NCBI GenBank assembly: GCA_902702965.1
Contig: CACRXP010000016.1
Coordinates: forward strand, 2,478,526 to 2,542,525
DNA from: Spirometra erinaceieuropaei
Taxonomy: Eukaryota > Platyhelminthes > Cestoda > Diphyllobothriidea > Diphyllobothriidae
Direction: 5' to 3'
DNA: 64,000 bases
In this document: piece after piece, positions 45,301-56,445 of the stretch
Layout of the letters: every line of letters starts with the position of its first letter
Numbering within the stretch: position 1 is the stretch's first letter
The notes under the pieces: model-generated
Database searches by the model: none
Told to the model about the DNA's origin: nothing
Seen by the model: the letters and a program-made list of their open reading frames with translations, nothing else
Made by a program: the position numbers and the translations under genes

Positions 45301-48018
45301 AAGTCACGAACAAGTCATCATTCCTGCTTTAATTGCCGTGGAGCATACGGTCGACGTCTGGGGGGCGAAGATCGAACTGTCGTGTGTAGTATTTTTGTAA
45401 ATATGAAGCTAACTTGTACGCATCATCCGCATGAAATCTATTGGCTTAACGCCGCATTTTTAGTCGAGTCGAATTATTCGCTGCTTACCAAACTGATTTT
45501 AGGGTGCGTTTATCATCTGCCGAGGACGAAGGTGGACTTCTGTTGTTCAGGTAGCGATTAAGGGGGAGGGCGGGCCAGCGAGTCAGCAACGGCAGCATCC
45601 AATCCGGATTAAGCTAAAGCGGTCTTTGGTTGTAACCTGGTTGTAAACCCGATTTACGTTTTCACTCGAATGTGATGTTGATAACGGAGAGGTTGCTGAA
45701 TGAAAAACCCCATGGTGTAGCTTGTAAAGCTTTTCTAAAATTAGAAAATCGGACTTAATAAATGTGCACTTTTTGTGCGCAGATTTTCAATTCGTCGCAT
45801 TGTTGCCCGGATAATTGTATTGGCGCCAGGCCTGGACACCGGTCTCTTTGATAACACTGACATTTTTTACATTTATTTTACGCTCATTTTTACACCAGTC
45901 GCTTGCTCACCGTGAACAATATCACAGGCAGGTCATACGGTTTAGTGTCTTCTTACGACTCGAAATCACATAAGTTTCTCTCAAAGCCTGTATTTATGAT
46001 GCGTATAGGATTTTACTTTTGTTCGAATATGGGAACTTTAGAAGACAGAAAGCAAAGTACGTGAGAAAACGCAGACAGCCCGGATGGTGGAAGAGACGAT
46101 AATGCTGCGTTGGCAATGAAAACCAACGAATGGCTATATAACCTCGAAGAAAAAGTGTTCCTTGCAAACTTCCAGAAAGCTGTCTCTACTGGGCGATCAA
46201 TTAAAGAGCAGCAAAACATACTTTGTTGTTATTCGAGCTGCAGATTATTATGTATCCCTACGGCAACATGACAATGCATGATAAGACTACTGTGCCTCTG
46301 CTATCGAGATGTTACATTCGATGGATTTTTGGAGTTGACGCCTTTCAATTCCATTTGTTATTCTCAGAAGCAGCGTATTCACAGGGAAGCATTTTCTGAC
46401 ATCTCCATTTTCAGGGGTTTTATGGTTTCCTTTGATTCCAACGTGAGATCAGTTTTCTCTTATAACATTTGATTTATCCGCCTTCGTTGGAGTAGCCGTT
46501 TGCGGACTTTTATTGCTGGCTCCACGATTGACGGTCATCTTTTAAACATATGTTACTAATTCTAAAAAAGCAGTGTTAAAGACACAAACCAGTTTAGGAG
46601 GCTACACAAGCAGTTCTGGCCTGGAATGATATTCCTGAATTTTAGATTAACCTGTCTGCTGGAAGTCCAGAGCATAATAAGCGGCAAAGGTCTCCGCCGT
46701 CAAAAGAAGGATAAGCACATGAGAAATTGTTCGGTTTAGGGGTAAGTTGTGGATCAAAGTTCTGAAGGCAAAAATGACAGTCGATTCAGGCTCTCACTTG
46801 TTTACTAGCACTAATATAGGTTGCTCGAAAATGTTCACATTTGGCTAGTTAAAAAGGTAGAGAATCTCATTTTCAAGATGCACTTCAATTTATAAATACT
46901 TCCTAATCGTGTTATAAAGACAACTTTTCAAATTACTATGCGTCATGGTCCAGGCAGGCGAAAAATGGAATCACAACCAACAAGAAATATTTACCTTTAT
47001 ATTTCAACTCCTTCTTCTTAAAAAGGTACTCTAGATTCAACGACTGGTGCTAGTCCTGTAGCGGAGACATTATCTTTTGTAAATATTTATAATGAATACT
47101 GGAAGTGTAAGGTCTGATGAATGAAGAGGACATTCTGTGAATCCCTTTGCCAAATACGCCCGTTCGTAAAGGCCACATCAAAATAGGATCCTAAAGCCCG
47201 ACAGTTGTAAGTGGTGCTTCATTTTGCGAAAATATAACCCCTAATCTTCAAGGACCGCTCTAATGCGTGGTATGACAGGCTGATATTGCAAATTCAAACG
47301 AATGAGACAAGTTACGTTCTCATCAAAAAGAACGAAGGCAGACCAGATCACACTGTTAGTCATAGTAAAGCAACATGATCTTGCGTTATGACATGCACGT
47401 TATTAGGTCCTCTCTAAGTGCAACTGTGACGTATAACTAAACCGCTGATTTAAATATAGCCTCATCATTTCACATAACGTTTTTGTGGGAAACGTCATTT
47501 TGTACACTCCACCTCCCAGTCCAGATCAGTTCGGTGAAGGTAAGAAACAATCTTCACAAGTAAATATTTAAATGAAAACTCCCCGTCATTCTATAGACTG
47601 GCTGCTTCAAACGTTCTACACCACGACTCGCTCCCCACATCTATTTCACTAGTAATATGTTCCCGGTATTTTTTCTGAGTTTGAAGGGTTTGCTGATGCC
47701 CTCGGTCTTCCGGTAAGATTCTTGTGAGCATACGCAATAGTTTTATTGGCTTCAAGCTTGGCTTACCTTGAATGATGGGTGAGTTGCATAGGTGGATCCG
47801 TTTGATACCACCTCGCCAAATCCGCGTTTGTGGCTCAGTCGCATTTGCAAATTTCCAATGGTATCTTGGAATGAGTCGTCGTTCTTCGAAGCTTTGTCTG
47901 CTTGCCGTTATACTTTTTAAGTCAATAGGAAAATACGTTTATAGGACAGTCAGCTGGTAAAGTGAGTATGCACTTTCAGAACGCCCTGCATACAAACGAA
48001 GCTAGTTACTTTTTGAAA
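45301..48018. other. No confident gene; two tentative exon-like frames
   Basis: The frames at about 46064-46268 (plus) and 47774-47940 (minus, ending at a CAAG|GTAAGC donor) have protein-like composition and are discussed as findings. Nothing else recognisable was seen. Confidence 0.3.
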
Positions 48019-48733
48019 TGAAAACAAGCATGTACAGCAGAATTTATTGGGGCCAATAAATTTCGTGACGGTTTTTCAACTGAAGCCCGTCTCTGCATAA
48101 CATAGGTAAAGAATGAAAGCGTACAGCAGTATGAATTTGTACAGAATGGCAGTGCATAAGAGCAAGGTCAAGGATCAAGGCAATGAATAATCAGATAAGA
48201 CGTCCACATAAGCATCATATAGAAAAGGGTGGAGACGAAATTTTAACAACAAATCACAGTCAGGAGTACTTGAGGGGTGAGATTACCAGGGCAATTGCAG
48301 ATTGATTACGTGATCTAACTGCTTGCAGAGGTCTCGTTTCTCCCTCCATATGTAAGCCGCTTCCAAATAATGCAAGGTTCGAGTTGTACGTGCTCAGACA
48401 AGTACTCGAAAAGATGCTTTAGGGTCGAAAACATGACCGCTATCCAACAGGTGTTTCGTTATAGACGAACGGGGCGTTTTGTTTTCCTGACTGTGATTTG
48501 TTGTTAACATTTCATCTCCCCCCTTTTCTATATGATGCTTATGTGGACGTCTTATCTGATTATTCATTGCCATGATCCTTGACCTTGCTCTTATGCACTG
48601 CCATTCTGTACAAATTCATACTGCTGTAAGCTTTCATTCGTTACCTATGTTATGCAGAGACGGGCTGCAGTTAAAAAGCCGTCACAAAATCTATTGGTGC
48701 CAATAAATTCTGCTGTACATGCTTGTTTTCAAT
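48019..48733 (-). mobile_element. PLE-C miniature copy with inverted pLTRs
   Basis: The arms 48019-48265 and 48485-48733 are about 247 bp each and nearly perfect inverted repeats (for example GACGTCCACATAAGCATCAT against ATGATGCTTATGTGGACGTC). The roughly 219-bp centre holds the last codons of a PLE protein on the minus strand. The architecture equals the PLE-A copy at 38.2 kb, in a different lineage. Arm similarity is high, so insertion looks recent. Confidence 0.85.
48283..48484 (-). pseudogene. PLE-C protein C-terminal remnant
   Basis: The minus-strand frame reads ITKHLLDSGHVFDPKASFRV, one in-frame TGA (48394-48396), then ARTTRTLHYLEAAYIWREKR and LDHVINLQLPW, ending at TAA 48283-48285. 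This matches the conserved segment after the GIY-YIG core of Penelope-like proteins (Ser/Ala-GH, an RxxRxxxEA helix, final LPW). The nuclease core itself and the RT are missing, lost by 5' truncation before the inverted pLTR. Confidence 0.75.
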
Positions 48734-49734
48734 TCATACCCCGGAAAAAATGTTTCAAACTTTTTGAAATGTTGCTTTTCAACTTAATGAAGTTTGAAAT
48801 GTGCCCGAGGGATTGACGCATTGATTTTAATTTTGAATTTTTTTGCCTACCCCTTTTATGTCAAACAGTAAAGTACAAACATGTGGTAATGTCCTTACTG
48901 TGTTCTTTGAAATGCAGATCAAAAAAGTGGTATTACCTGCTTTTACTCTAAAAATGAGCTCTAAATTTGCCCAGGGGGAATGCCTTTATTATGCGATTTG
49001 AAAAGCCACAGCTTATCATCCGATTAATCGCCTTGGCAAACGTTTCTGCGGTCTGTTTTTGCTCGAACTGACAACGGAGGAGCGGCAGCAGTATCTGTTT
49101 GAAAAATATATGACTTTACTTCAAGAGAATGCGGTTTCTGAATTAGGTACTTTTGGATTTGTAGATAGGACTGTACAATGAAAAGCATTGGCGAAATGCC
49201 CGCGAATATTTGAATTGATGAAAGATCGCCGTCAGCGAGGACGGCCTTTTAGCAAATGGTAGTGATCTTACTGTCCCTGCAGCAACATCGACCGCACATC
49301 GGTTGGCCTGGCCATTTGTGGCACTGTGGATAACCAACATGCTATAGTTTGTCCGTTATGAGCTCGTTTTCCACACTTGGCAATAAATTTTGGTTAAGGT
49401 TATGCATAAGCAGTGTAACATCTTCAAAAGTCAAACAGTATTCATTTACTGGATGTTCCTATTCCACTGCAAAGCGTGTCAAGAAAGACAAACATTGACC
49501 AGAGAGGTTACAAACCAGTGCCTTTCGAAGGATCGCTTATCTTCCCGACAATCCCCACAATCCTTCACCCACACAGTCTCTTTCGTTTTCACCACAGGGC
49601 CAGGAGTCCTTGGCATTGATCCCAAAATACCATGTACGCCAGGTTTCCTGCTTCCTAAATACTGGCTTTTGCAGGTCAGTAGTATACACACTATTTTCAA
49701 GTTCAGCGAATATTCCCATGTTAAAAATGAAAAA
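48734..49734. other. No gene recognised
   Basis: AT-rich at first; frames of 60-137 codons overlap on both strands at 49.4-49.8 kb without a known domain. Confidence 0.3.
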
Positions 49735-49800
49735 TCAAATTGGCGAGCACGTGTTTTCAGTAACTCTTCATCAGGCAAAAACGGTTACCGACCCTTCAAG
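49735..49800 (-). repeat. Repeat PLE-E-like end, copy 1
   Basis: Minus strand: CCTGATGAAGAGTTACTG and AAAACACGTGCTCG. The same block is at 57018-57085. It resembles a PLE pLTR core by the CTGATGA ... GAAA words, but a proper ribozyme fold is not evident. Confidence 0.5.
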
Positions 49801-50574
49801 TAGTTATACTTTACATGTATACGTGTCTCTGGACCGACTACGGCCCACTCATTTGGACACGGAGAACGCCAAAGCAACACCATCGACATCGAAGATATTA
49901 AACCCCTGCCGAGTATTTAGATTTCTTGTGAATGATGTTCCGCCTAAGTCCCTGCGGAAAACGACATTGAAGTTTATATATGATTTTATAGAAGAAACTT
50001 ACAATTAGAAAATTCTTGCCTTTAGCATAAAAGTATTTTATTAGACAACTCTCCCCGGTCAGGTACGGTAATGTAGCCACACCTGAGGTAAACAAACCCC
50101 AGTCACCTGTAATACGGGACCGGTGGTAATAGGAGTTTTTGCAGGTGGGACCGGGGCACGCACAGGCGACGAGGTGAAATAATTGTATGTGAAAGAAAAG
50201 CTACTGGGAATGCGCGGTTGTTCTTTGATTGGTTGGAAAATATTTGCTCTAACCCCAAACTCCAACCCCTAAGCCTAACTCCTAATCATAATTCCTAAAT
50301 CCAACAGTTTTGTGCCCATCAGATGCGTCTACATAACCATATCTTAGCCTCGCCTCATCATTAGGTAGTTTTATATAGCGCCGCATACGAGTGCGGGCGT
50401 TAGAATGAATTTTATAAAGACGCAGAAAACATAAAATGAAACAGGGAAGAGGGTCAAATTTCGATTTCGGTACAATCAGGAGAGGGCAGCAAAACATCCA
50501 TTGCCTAGAAAAAATACCTGCTATACCTATTTGAGTAGGTTATGACCCCACATATTTGTTGTTTCATCCGACAT
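49801..50574. other. No gene recognised; telomere-like C-rich patch
   Basis: Contains AACCCCAAACTCCAACCCCT around 50250 and onward, and a stretch related to R4 near 50105-50150 (CACCTGTAATACGGGACCGG). Confidence 0.3.
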
Positions 50575-51030
50575 TAATTTTATCTGATCTGCAGTCCACA
50601 TTCTGCTTCACTTAGATTATCACAGTCTGCAGCAGTTGAGATGCGACCGCTGCAGACCGAGCCATGGTTAATCAACCTTGACCTAGGCTTACATGACTGA
50701 AGAGTTACAGCAGTAGTGGGGTTGCGGCTAAATCTACCCTCGCATACCTTAGGAGAGTTGAGAAACGATCGCCGTAGACCCACCCTAGGTTAAACAACCA
50801 GAATATAAGTTTGCACTTCTGACAAGCGATCGCAATAGTCCCTATGTGGATTATTCTATAGTAGCTTACCTACGGAAAATTGTAATACGATCGGCGTTGA
50901 TCGGACACTTCGATTATCAATTTCTGTCATTACTTCCAGAGGTCAGGAGCTACTGCAGTCGCCAGTATGCGGCTCAGTCAATGGCTGCGTAGTTTAGGAC
51001 AGTTGCGATAAGATCGCTGCTTTGACCGGC
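50575..51030 (+). repeat. Decayed tandem satellite, about 61-bp period
   Basis: Seven related units can be marked by a word like TTGCGATAAGATCGCTGCTT: near 50636, 50697, 50757, 50820, 50879, 50940 and 51002. Spacing is close to 61 bp each time. Units differ strongly, CCTAGG/CTTAGG and CTACTGCAGT-type words recurring between. Alternate units look more alike, hinting at a ~122-bp higher-order unit. Confidence 0.5.
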
Positions 51031-51073
51031 AGTATTTTTTTGGGTGCCCTCTCCCGATTGTTATCCCTAATTC

Positions 51074-52068
51074 TACAGTAATTGGGCTAACTCACAAAAT
51101 GTCAACCTAAATTCCGAAACGTGTCTTCGTTTCGAAATGATTAATAAAGTTGGATTGCAAAACTTGTCAGCCTGCGACATAGTTCTATAATATTTCTGTT
51201 ACCGGACGACGCCGGCTTTCGGACGAACTTCCTTTTGACTGCATATAAAAATATCACTTTGTAAAAAATGACTACTGATGTGGCATGCATTTTTCTCATT
51301 GATTTTCAATGACCCTTAAAGTTAAATTATATTTCAAGGAAAACATGCATAAGTATTTGCGTTCTTTTTCTCATTTGGTAGACAACTAGGTCTTCTTCAA
51401 AGCTTACATTCGAAAAAGGGTATTATTTGGTTTTCAAAAACTTTTCAAATTTGCGAATAAATTTGAACCCGCTCTACCGTTACACTTGGGTTCAAGGTTT
51501 GAAAACTACAAGCCGTATATTTTCCGCGAACGGAAAATCACGCTTTTCTTTACGGTACCAAAGGCGGACTTTAAAGGGTTCATAAAATTTAACAGTGGAT
51601 TTTATCCATATAGTTAACTTTACGAGGCACATTGGCAAATGCAGAGATATGACGATTTATGGACGGCCATTTCAAAGCATTTAAAGTCCCACAATTAGAA
51701 ACCTTTTCAAAACCAGATTCTACCTTTTGTCCGAGTACAAAATTAGAGGCAGACGTAATTAGCTACTGAATTAGCAAAAAAATGAATATGTTTATGAATG
51801 TTTTCCATGAAATATAATGCGACTTTTAGGGACATCAAAAATCAATGAGAAAAAATCATGCCTCTCAAGAGGTAATTTTTTACAGAGTGTAGTTTTTGCA
51901 TGCATCCAGAAGGAAGTTTACTCGAAAGCCGGCATCGTGAGGTAACTAAAATATTGTAGAATTATGTTGCATGCTGCTTAGTTTTACAACCCTATGTAAT
52001 TTATATTTTCTAAACGAAAACGCATTTGGGAATTTCGGTTGTTATTTCATGAGTTAACCCACCGTCCA
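51074..52068. mobile_element. Fold-back element, near complete (about 995 bp)
   Basis: TACAGTAATTGGGCTAACTC at the left; right end CATTTGGGAATTTCGGTTGT and CATGAGTTAACCCACC, the last bases eroded. Arms mirror through the length (GTAAAAAATGACTACTGATG versus CATGCCTCTCAAGAGGTAAT in the matching position). The central block with TTCCGCGAACGGAAAATCA is itself a small palindrome. Confidence 0.82.
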
Positions 52069-53038
52069 ACACTTAGATCCGCGGTTTATATGGTTGACCT
52101 TTTAGCTTACGAACCGATATCAGGAGGGGCAATATTTACTCTACAGTACAACCAATCAACAGCCAGCAACAAAATTCCGCCGGGTAATGTACTCAGAAGG
52201 CAAGTCAATACATTTATTGACCGAGCGCGTTCTTATCGGATCTTTAGCTCACCTTTGTTCCACGCTCTGCTCACGCAATTAACCAGGCAAGGGGGTTGTC
52301 GTATGAAAAACCCGTCTCGGGTGTGTGGGCGGCAACATACGATAGTTTATATTCACGTCACATACACAACTGCTTTGCGTTCACACGTATTTGACGCCAG
52401 ATTTTGTCCGTTGTGACTTTGGTACAAGCAGTCCATACACAAGGTATGACAGATAACATCAAGCTGTTCACTCGAGCTTAGCTGCCTTCAGATTTTAGTG
52501 ATAGGATTGTACTCTAGGCTGCAGTGAGCAATCAGGTCCACAGCTTCCGTAAAGACCTGAATTCATGTCTCTGCAGCGACTACGATAGGGTGTGCCAAGT
52601 CATCCGGTATTTACTTGCAAAGAGGACAAGAGAGCGCTTCCCGGTAAAAAAAACCTTTGGACAATTGTCTCGCATCAATCGCTCACAAACGTGGGCTCAC
52701 ATGCCCTGTCCCCCTGGTTATTGCACTAAGTATGCATCTGAAGAGTGTCTTTGTGCAGTTTCGCTTGCAAACAAGGAATACTTGTTGCGGGAGGTGAAAT
52801 TTCAGTAATATTTTGTTGCTTTTCTGCATATCACGCCTTGGCGCTGGACAAATGAGTTTAAGTTAATGCTCCTTCAAATCGGGAGAACACAGGCAGCTCA
52901 GACATCGGCAGTCGCATATTACCATAGTTTCTGATCCAGTCGTCGTTATTGTGTCTGAGTGAGCTGTCAGAATGTTCCCAAGCCGGGTCTGGCTCTAGCC
53001 AATCATCGAAAACAAAACTATTGATCGGCGCCACTACG
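52069..53038. other. No gene recognised
   Basis: Two plus-strand frames (about 52.04-52.42 and 52.52-52.81 kb) of 94-125 codons, the first starting inside the fold-back right arm; no domain or splice support. Confidence 0.3.
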
Positions 53039-54018
53039 TACAGTGAGTGACCGATCTCATGAAATGTTGGCTGAAATTCTGTAATGTGTTTTCGATTAGG
53101 AAGGTTTACTTAGGTGGGGTTGAAATATGCATTATCATGGGACACAGTCTTAATACATTTCGGACTCGACAGGATGTCAGTGTTTGAATGCTCTATCTTT
53201 TAACCTTATTTAGAAACCTTACTCGGTAACAGATGACTACTAAAGTAGCATGCATTTTTACAATGACTCCCGATGGTCTTGTAAATTTAAATATACAGTA
53301 TATAAACCCCGAACAAAAATATGCTTTCTTTCAGTCGTTTAATAGGGAAATAAATCGTCTTTATATGTTATATTCGAAAAGGGAATATAATTAGGTTTTT
53401 AAAAAATTTTCTTATTACCGAATAATTTGGAGCATGGTCAGCCGTTGCATTAGTGCTTAGTGATTTCAGTCTAAAACGTTCATGTGTTCCCCTTAAAGAA
53501 CATCGCATGTAAGAAGATAATACAAAGTATTCATAAAATTTTGCAATGGATATGAATCATGTTGTAAATTTTATGAGGACTAGTGGTATACAATACGATG
53601 CTGTATGAATGGACATTGCATGGTCTTAAAAATATCATAATTAGAAACTTTTTTCAAAACCTAATTATATACACTTCCTCTAGCATAAAATATAAAGACG
53701 ACGTGATTCTCTATCAAACGACTTAAATAAAGCATATTTTTGTTCGGGGTTTCTTTAAAATATATTTGAATTTGCAAGATCATCGAAAATTAACGTTAGA
53801 AATGTATGCTGATTAAGTAGTCATTTCTTAACAAATGTGGTTCTTGCGGGAGGTTTAAAAGCACTGCATTTAAAAGTTGACGTTCTGCCGAGTTCGAAAT
53901 ATTCTATAATTATGCCGCGAAAAAATCAGTTTTGCAACCGCGCTTAAATAATCCTTCCTAATCGAAAACTCATTTCAAAATTTCAGTCAACATTTCATGA
54001 GATTGGTCACTCACTGTA
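53039..54018. mobile_element. Fold-back element, subfamily 2, complete (980 bp)
   Basis: TACAGTGAGTGACCGATCTC at the left and GAGATTGGTCACTCACTGTA at the right, reverse complements with one change. Then ATGAAATGTTGGCTGAAATT, the subfamily-specific reading. The outermost 70 bases and the long inner arms pair (CCCCGAACAAAAATATGC at 53308 versus GCATATTTTTGTTCGGGG at 53732). No coding sequence. Confidence 0.88.
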
Positions 54019-54105
54019 GCCGAGAGAACACAGTCAAACAACATGCTGCACAAAAAGCTTCCGTCTCCACGGCAAGTCAACCCCCATACCAACGACTGAA
54101 ATCAA

Positions 54106-54372
54106 TCATGCCGAGGTTTTTTTGGTAATTTCGCCGCGAGGGTATCGCTGGAGGTGCGCCTCAGAGATCTGCTTATCCGCCAATATATCCACCCACCAAA
54201 ATCGGAAGAAAGGTTTCTTGAACGGCTTTTTGAGACCTTCCGTCTTAAGTGGAGTCCACGCGTCGTTGCACCACTTTCCGAGGCGTTCACTTGGGGCATT
54301 GATTAGTAACACGGGTGAGATCAATATGAGCAACGATGTAATAACGAAGTAGCCAGCCGAATTGTCTGGCAT
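54106..54372 (-). CDS. Candidate small single-pass membrane protein (88 aa)
   Basis: Minus-strand frame ATG at 54372 to TGA at 54106-54108. The N-terminus MPDNSAGYFVITSLLILIS runs into a hydrophobic segment at about residues 8-27, followed by a Trp-rich, Lys-rich soluble part (WCNDAWTPL; KKPFKKPFFRFWW) and a polar tail. Length, single membrane helix and basic flank would suit a small mitochondrial or ER membrane protein, but I do not recognise the family. The frame stays open upstream to about 54471. TTCTCATTTCAAG directly before CATAAAATG looks like a splice acceptor 7 nt ahead of the ATG, fitting cis- or spliced-leader trans-splicing (known in flatworms). No poly(A) signal was assigned. Open frames of this length do arise by chance in a window this size, so the case rests on composition and the acceptor. 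Confidence 0.45.
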   Translation of the reverse strand: MPDNSAGYFVITSLLILISPVLLINAPSERLGKWCNDAWTPLKTEGLKKPFKKPFFRFWWVDILADKQISEAHLQRYPRGEITKKTSA

Positions 54373-55724
54373 TTTATGCTTGAAATGAGAACAACCATTG
54401 AATTTATTAAGCTTGTTTCCGTTTCCTTGGCGAAGACCGCTTTCAGAGTGAACCCATTCCAGCAAATTTTAGGAAACGCTGTCTTAAACGGCAACAAATG
54501 ACCGTAGTGTAGCACCTATTTTGAGCATTTATGGGTGACTACAAAGTCCGACGAGGAGGGTATCAGCTAATTCCATCTGGCGCATGGTACTCAGTGTTGT
54601 TACACCTTGGCGTCAGAGTTAATTTAGCCCCGCGTTTTACGGGATTGTCACTTTGTCGACCCACGATAACTGTACTGGCGTGCCAAACGCGCGATGTCTC
54701 GTCTGTCTCATTTTATTTCGCACGATCCTTCACGACTATTGGTCATTCTCCGTCGTTAGATTCCTGTCCACAAAGCCGGGGACGTTGGAATTGAGATTTC
54801 TGACTTGGAAGGACAGGTGGTCACTGGAATAGCAACTACATTAATCTGGAATCGTACAAAAGTCCATCGAATAAGACTATGAGGGTACAAAACAGGCGTT
54901 GTCTTCCCTCTGTAATTTCAAGAGCAGTCGTGGCAAAGAACTTCTCGCCTTTACTCAGTCTTCGAAGCCCGTATTGGAAATGCACATGCTAAGACCGGTT
55001 TGGCTGGTTATATACGAAATTGAAAATACGGCCGATTGAGAACTCGATGCGGTTCAACCGGCCTAAGAGCCGAGCATGAAGAAAATCGAATGCGAGTACG
55101 ATTTTTATTAGGGATGTATTTTCAAAAACAATCCGCTAACCGGCGTTTCTTTCGCACTAGAATTACAATTACCTATCCTAGACAGCGACAGACGTATGAA
55201 AAGGAGGCGTTTACGGGACGGGGTTTAGTAGAGGTCTCAGGTTTCGTGTAGTTACTTCGTCAACTCACTCTCAGAGAGCGGGAAGTCCTTCGGACTGCTC
55301 TCCTTATATGGCGCACTTTGCTTGATGCGCCAATGTGTGGCTGCATCCGACCGGCATTTCACTAGGACTCGAGTCGCACACGACTTCATCGACCACGAAG
55401 GCAGCCCACGCCCTCGGTTGCCCCGCGCCGTGGCTATTCCCCATCAAGAGGGTTCGTAAAGCCAGTTTGAAGGGAGGCAAATTGAGGTGGCGGTTGAAAG
55501 AGCAGTCGGTGGACAGCCAGGCTTCTTGAACCCGCCTTGTTGTATAATCGTTGTGCTGGTAACCAATCTAAACAGCGTTAATGTTAGGGATGTGTTCGAT
55601 TTGCGCGGCATGGGCTGCTACCTCTGACATTAAGTCCAACGACTACGCGTTTGCAGTCGTCAGTCGGTTTCCTCAACGTAGTTGCACTTTCCTCAACTGC
55701 ATTGAAGTCGGTAGACAACAGCTG
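54373..55724. other. No gene recognised
   Basis: Short frames; 55.33-55.53 kb is GC-richer without a recognisable product. Confidence 0.3.
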
Positions 55725-55744
55725 AAGCAACCATTAGGTGCCAA

Positions 55745-56013
55745 GTCATGAAGCCAAAAGACCCACTGCCACGGCAGGGAACGTCTGGAATGGTTTATCG
55801 GATCTGGTATATTTGCGGATAAAGCAACTGTGTCGGAGAAACTAGGAGATTACTCTGTACGCGAATTGCTGAGCACGCAGCAGCAGTGAGGCGGGGAGAC
55901 GCTAATTCTCAGGTGGCGGCGCACTCGACGTGATCCGGCCATATTTTCAAATTTCTAGAGGCCAAAATCTTCGCAAGAGGTGACAACCGCGTGAGCCGCG
56001 AGCTGCTCGAGTA
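55745..56013 (+). pseudogene. PLE-A GIY-YIG domain, frameshifted
   Basis: Readable in pieces: PKDPLPRQGTSGMVYRIWYI in one frame (VYRI for the GIY strand, the first Cys of the pair lost), then after shifts CVGET..., RIAEHAAAVRRGDANSQVAA, and a stop in the HST/GH region. At least two frame breaks make it non-functional. Confidence 0.7.
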
Positions 56014-56349
56014 ATGGTTTTCAGGCCCGAAATCCATCAACAAGCGCAATGACCTCCCGGTACCATATTCCGTGCAGAGCTTTTCCCTGGGCAGGGCAAG
56101 GGTGCGGGTGAGCAATTATCCCAGTGACAGTGAGTCAATTTGCCGAGCAATCGTTACACTAACATCCAGCACGGATGACGAAATCACGGCAATTAGCGAC
56201 TCGGACTCGGGCTGACAAGCCACCACCGCATTAATTACAACCCCAGCGGTGATTGCGAGAACTGTTGATTACAGTGCACATACGGTCCCACGGCAGCCAC
56301 GTGTTATAAATACTACACTCCTTGCGCCACCGTCACCTTTATTTGCGAA

Positions 56350-56392
56350 TGTCTCTGATGATGGATTCAAGTGAGAATCCGAAGCGTCCGGT
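56350..56392 (+). ncRNA. Hammerhead-like motif, mutated core
   Basis: CTGATGA (56355-56361) is intact with a GGATTC/GAATCC helix II, a better stem than in other copies. The second core element reads GAAGC-GTC instead of GAAAC-GTC, and helix I is CTCT-side against CCGG, so the motif should be inactive. Confidence 0.5.
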
Positions 56393-56445
56393 CAATAAAT
56401 CTCTTGTTTTAGTGATCTTATCTTTGTCTTCTGAGCTTATATCTC

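Larger units (their letters stand above)
55725..56445 (+). mobile_element. PLE-A 3' remnant (GIY-YIG to pLTR), decayed
   Basis: Plus-strand GIY-YIG region followed by the untranslated tail and pLTR. Nucleotide similarity to 38.83-39.58 and 60.18-60.85 kb is continuous (CGGCAGGGAACGTCTGGAAT; CCGCGTGAGCCGCGAGCTGC; TCTCTGATGATGGATTCAAG). Everything upstream is missing and no inverted pLTR is seen at the left. Confidence 0.8.

Noticed and set aside
49735..49800. Functional hammerhead ribozyme
   Set aside because: CTGATGA and GAAA are present, but helix II does not pair and the cleavage triplet ends in G.
49390..49803. 137-codon plus-strand frame and an overlapping 99-codon minus frame
   Set aside because: Both end in the repeat block shared with 57.0 kb and neither has a recognisable domain.
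52039..52808. Two plus-strand frames of 125 and 94 codons
   Set aside because: The first starts inside a fold-back arm; neither has motifs or splice signals.
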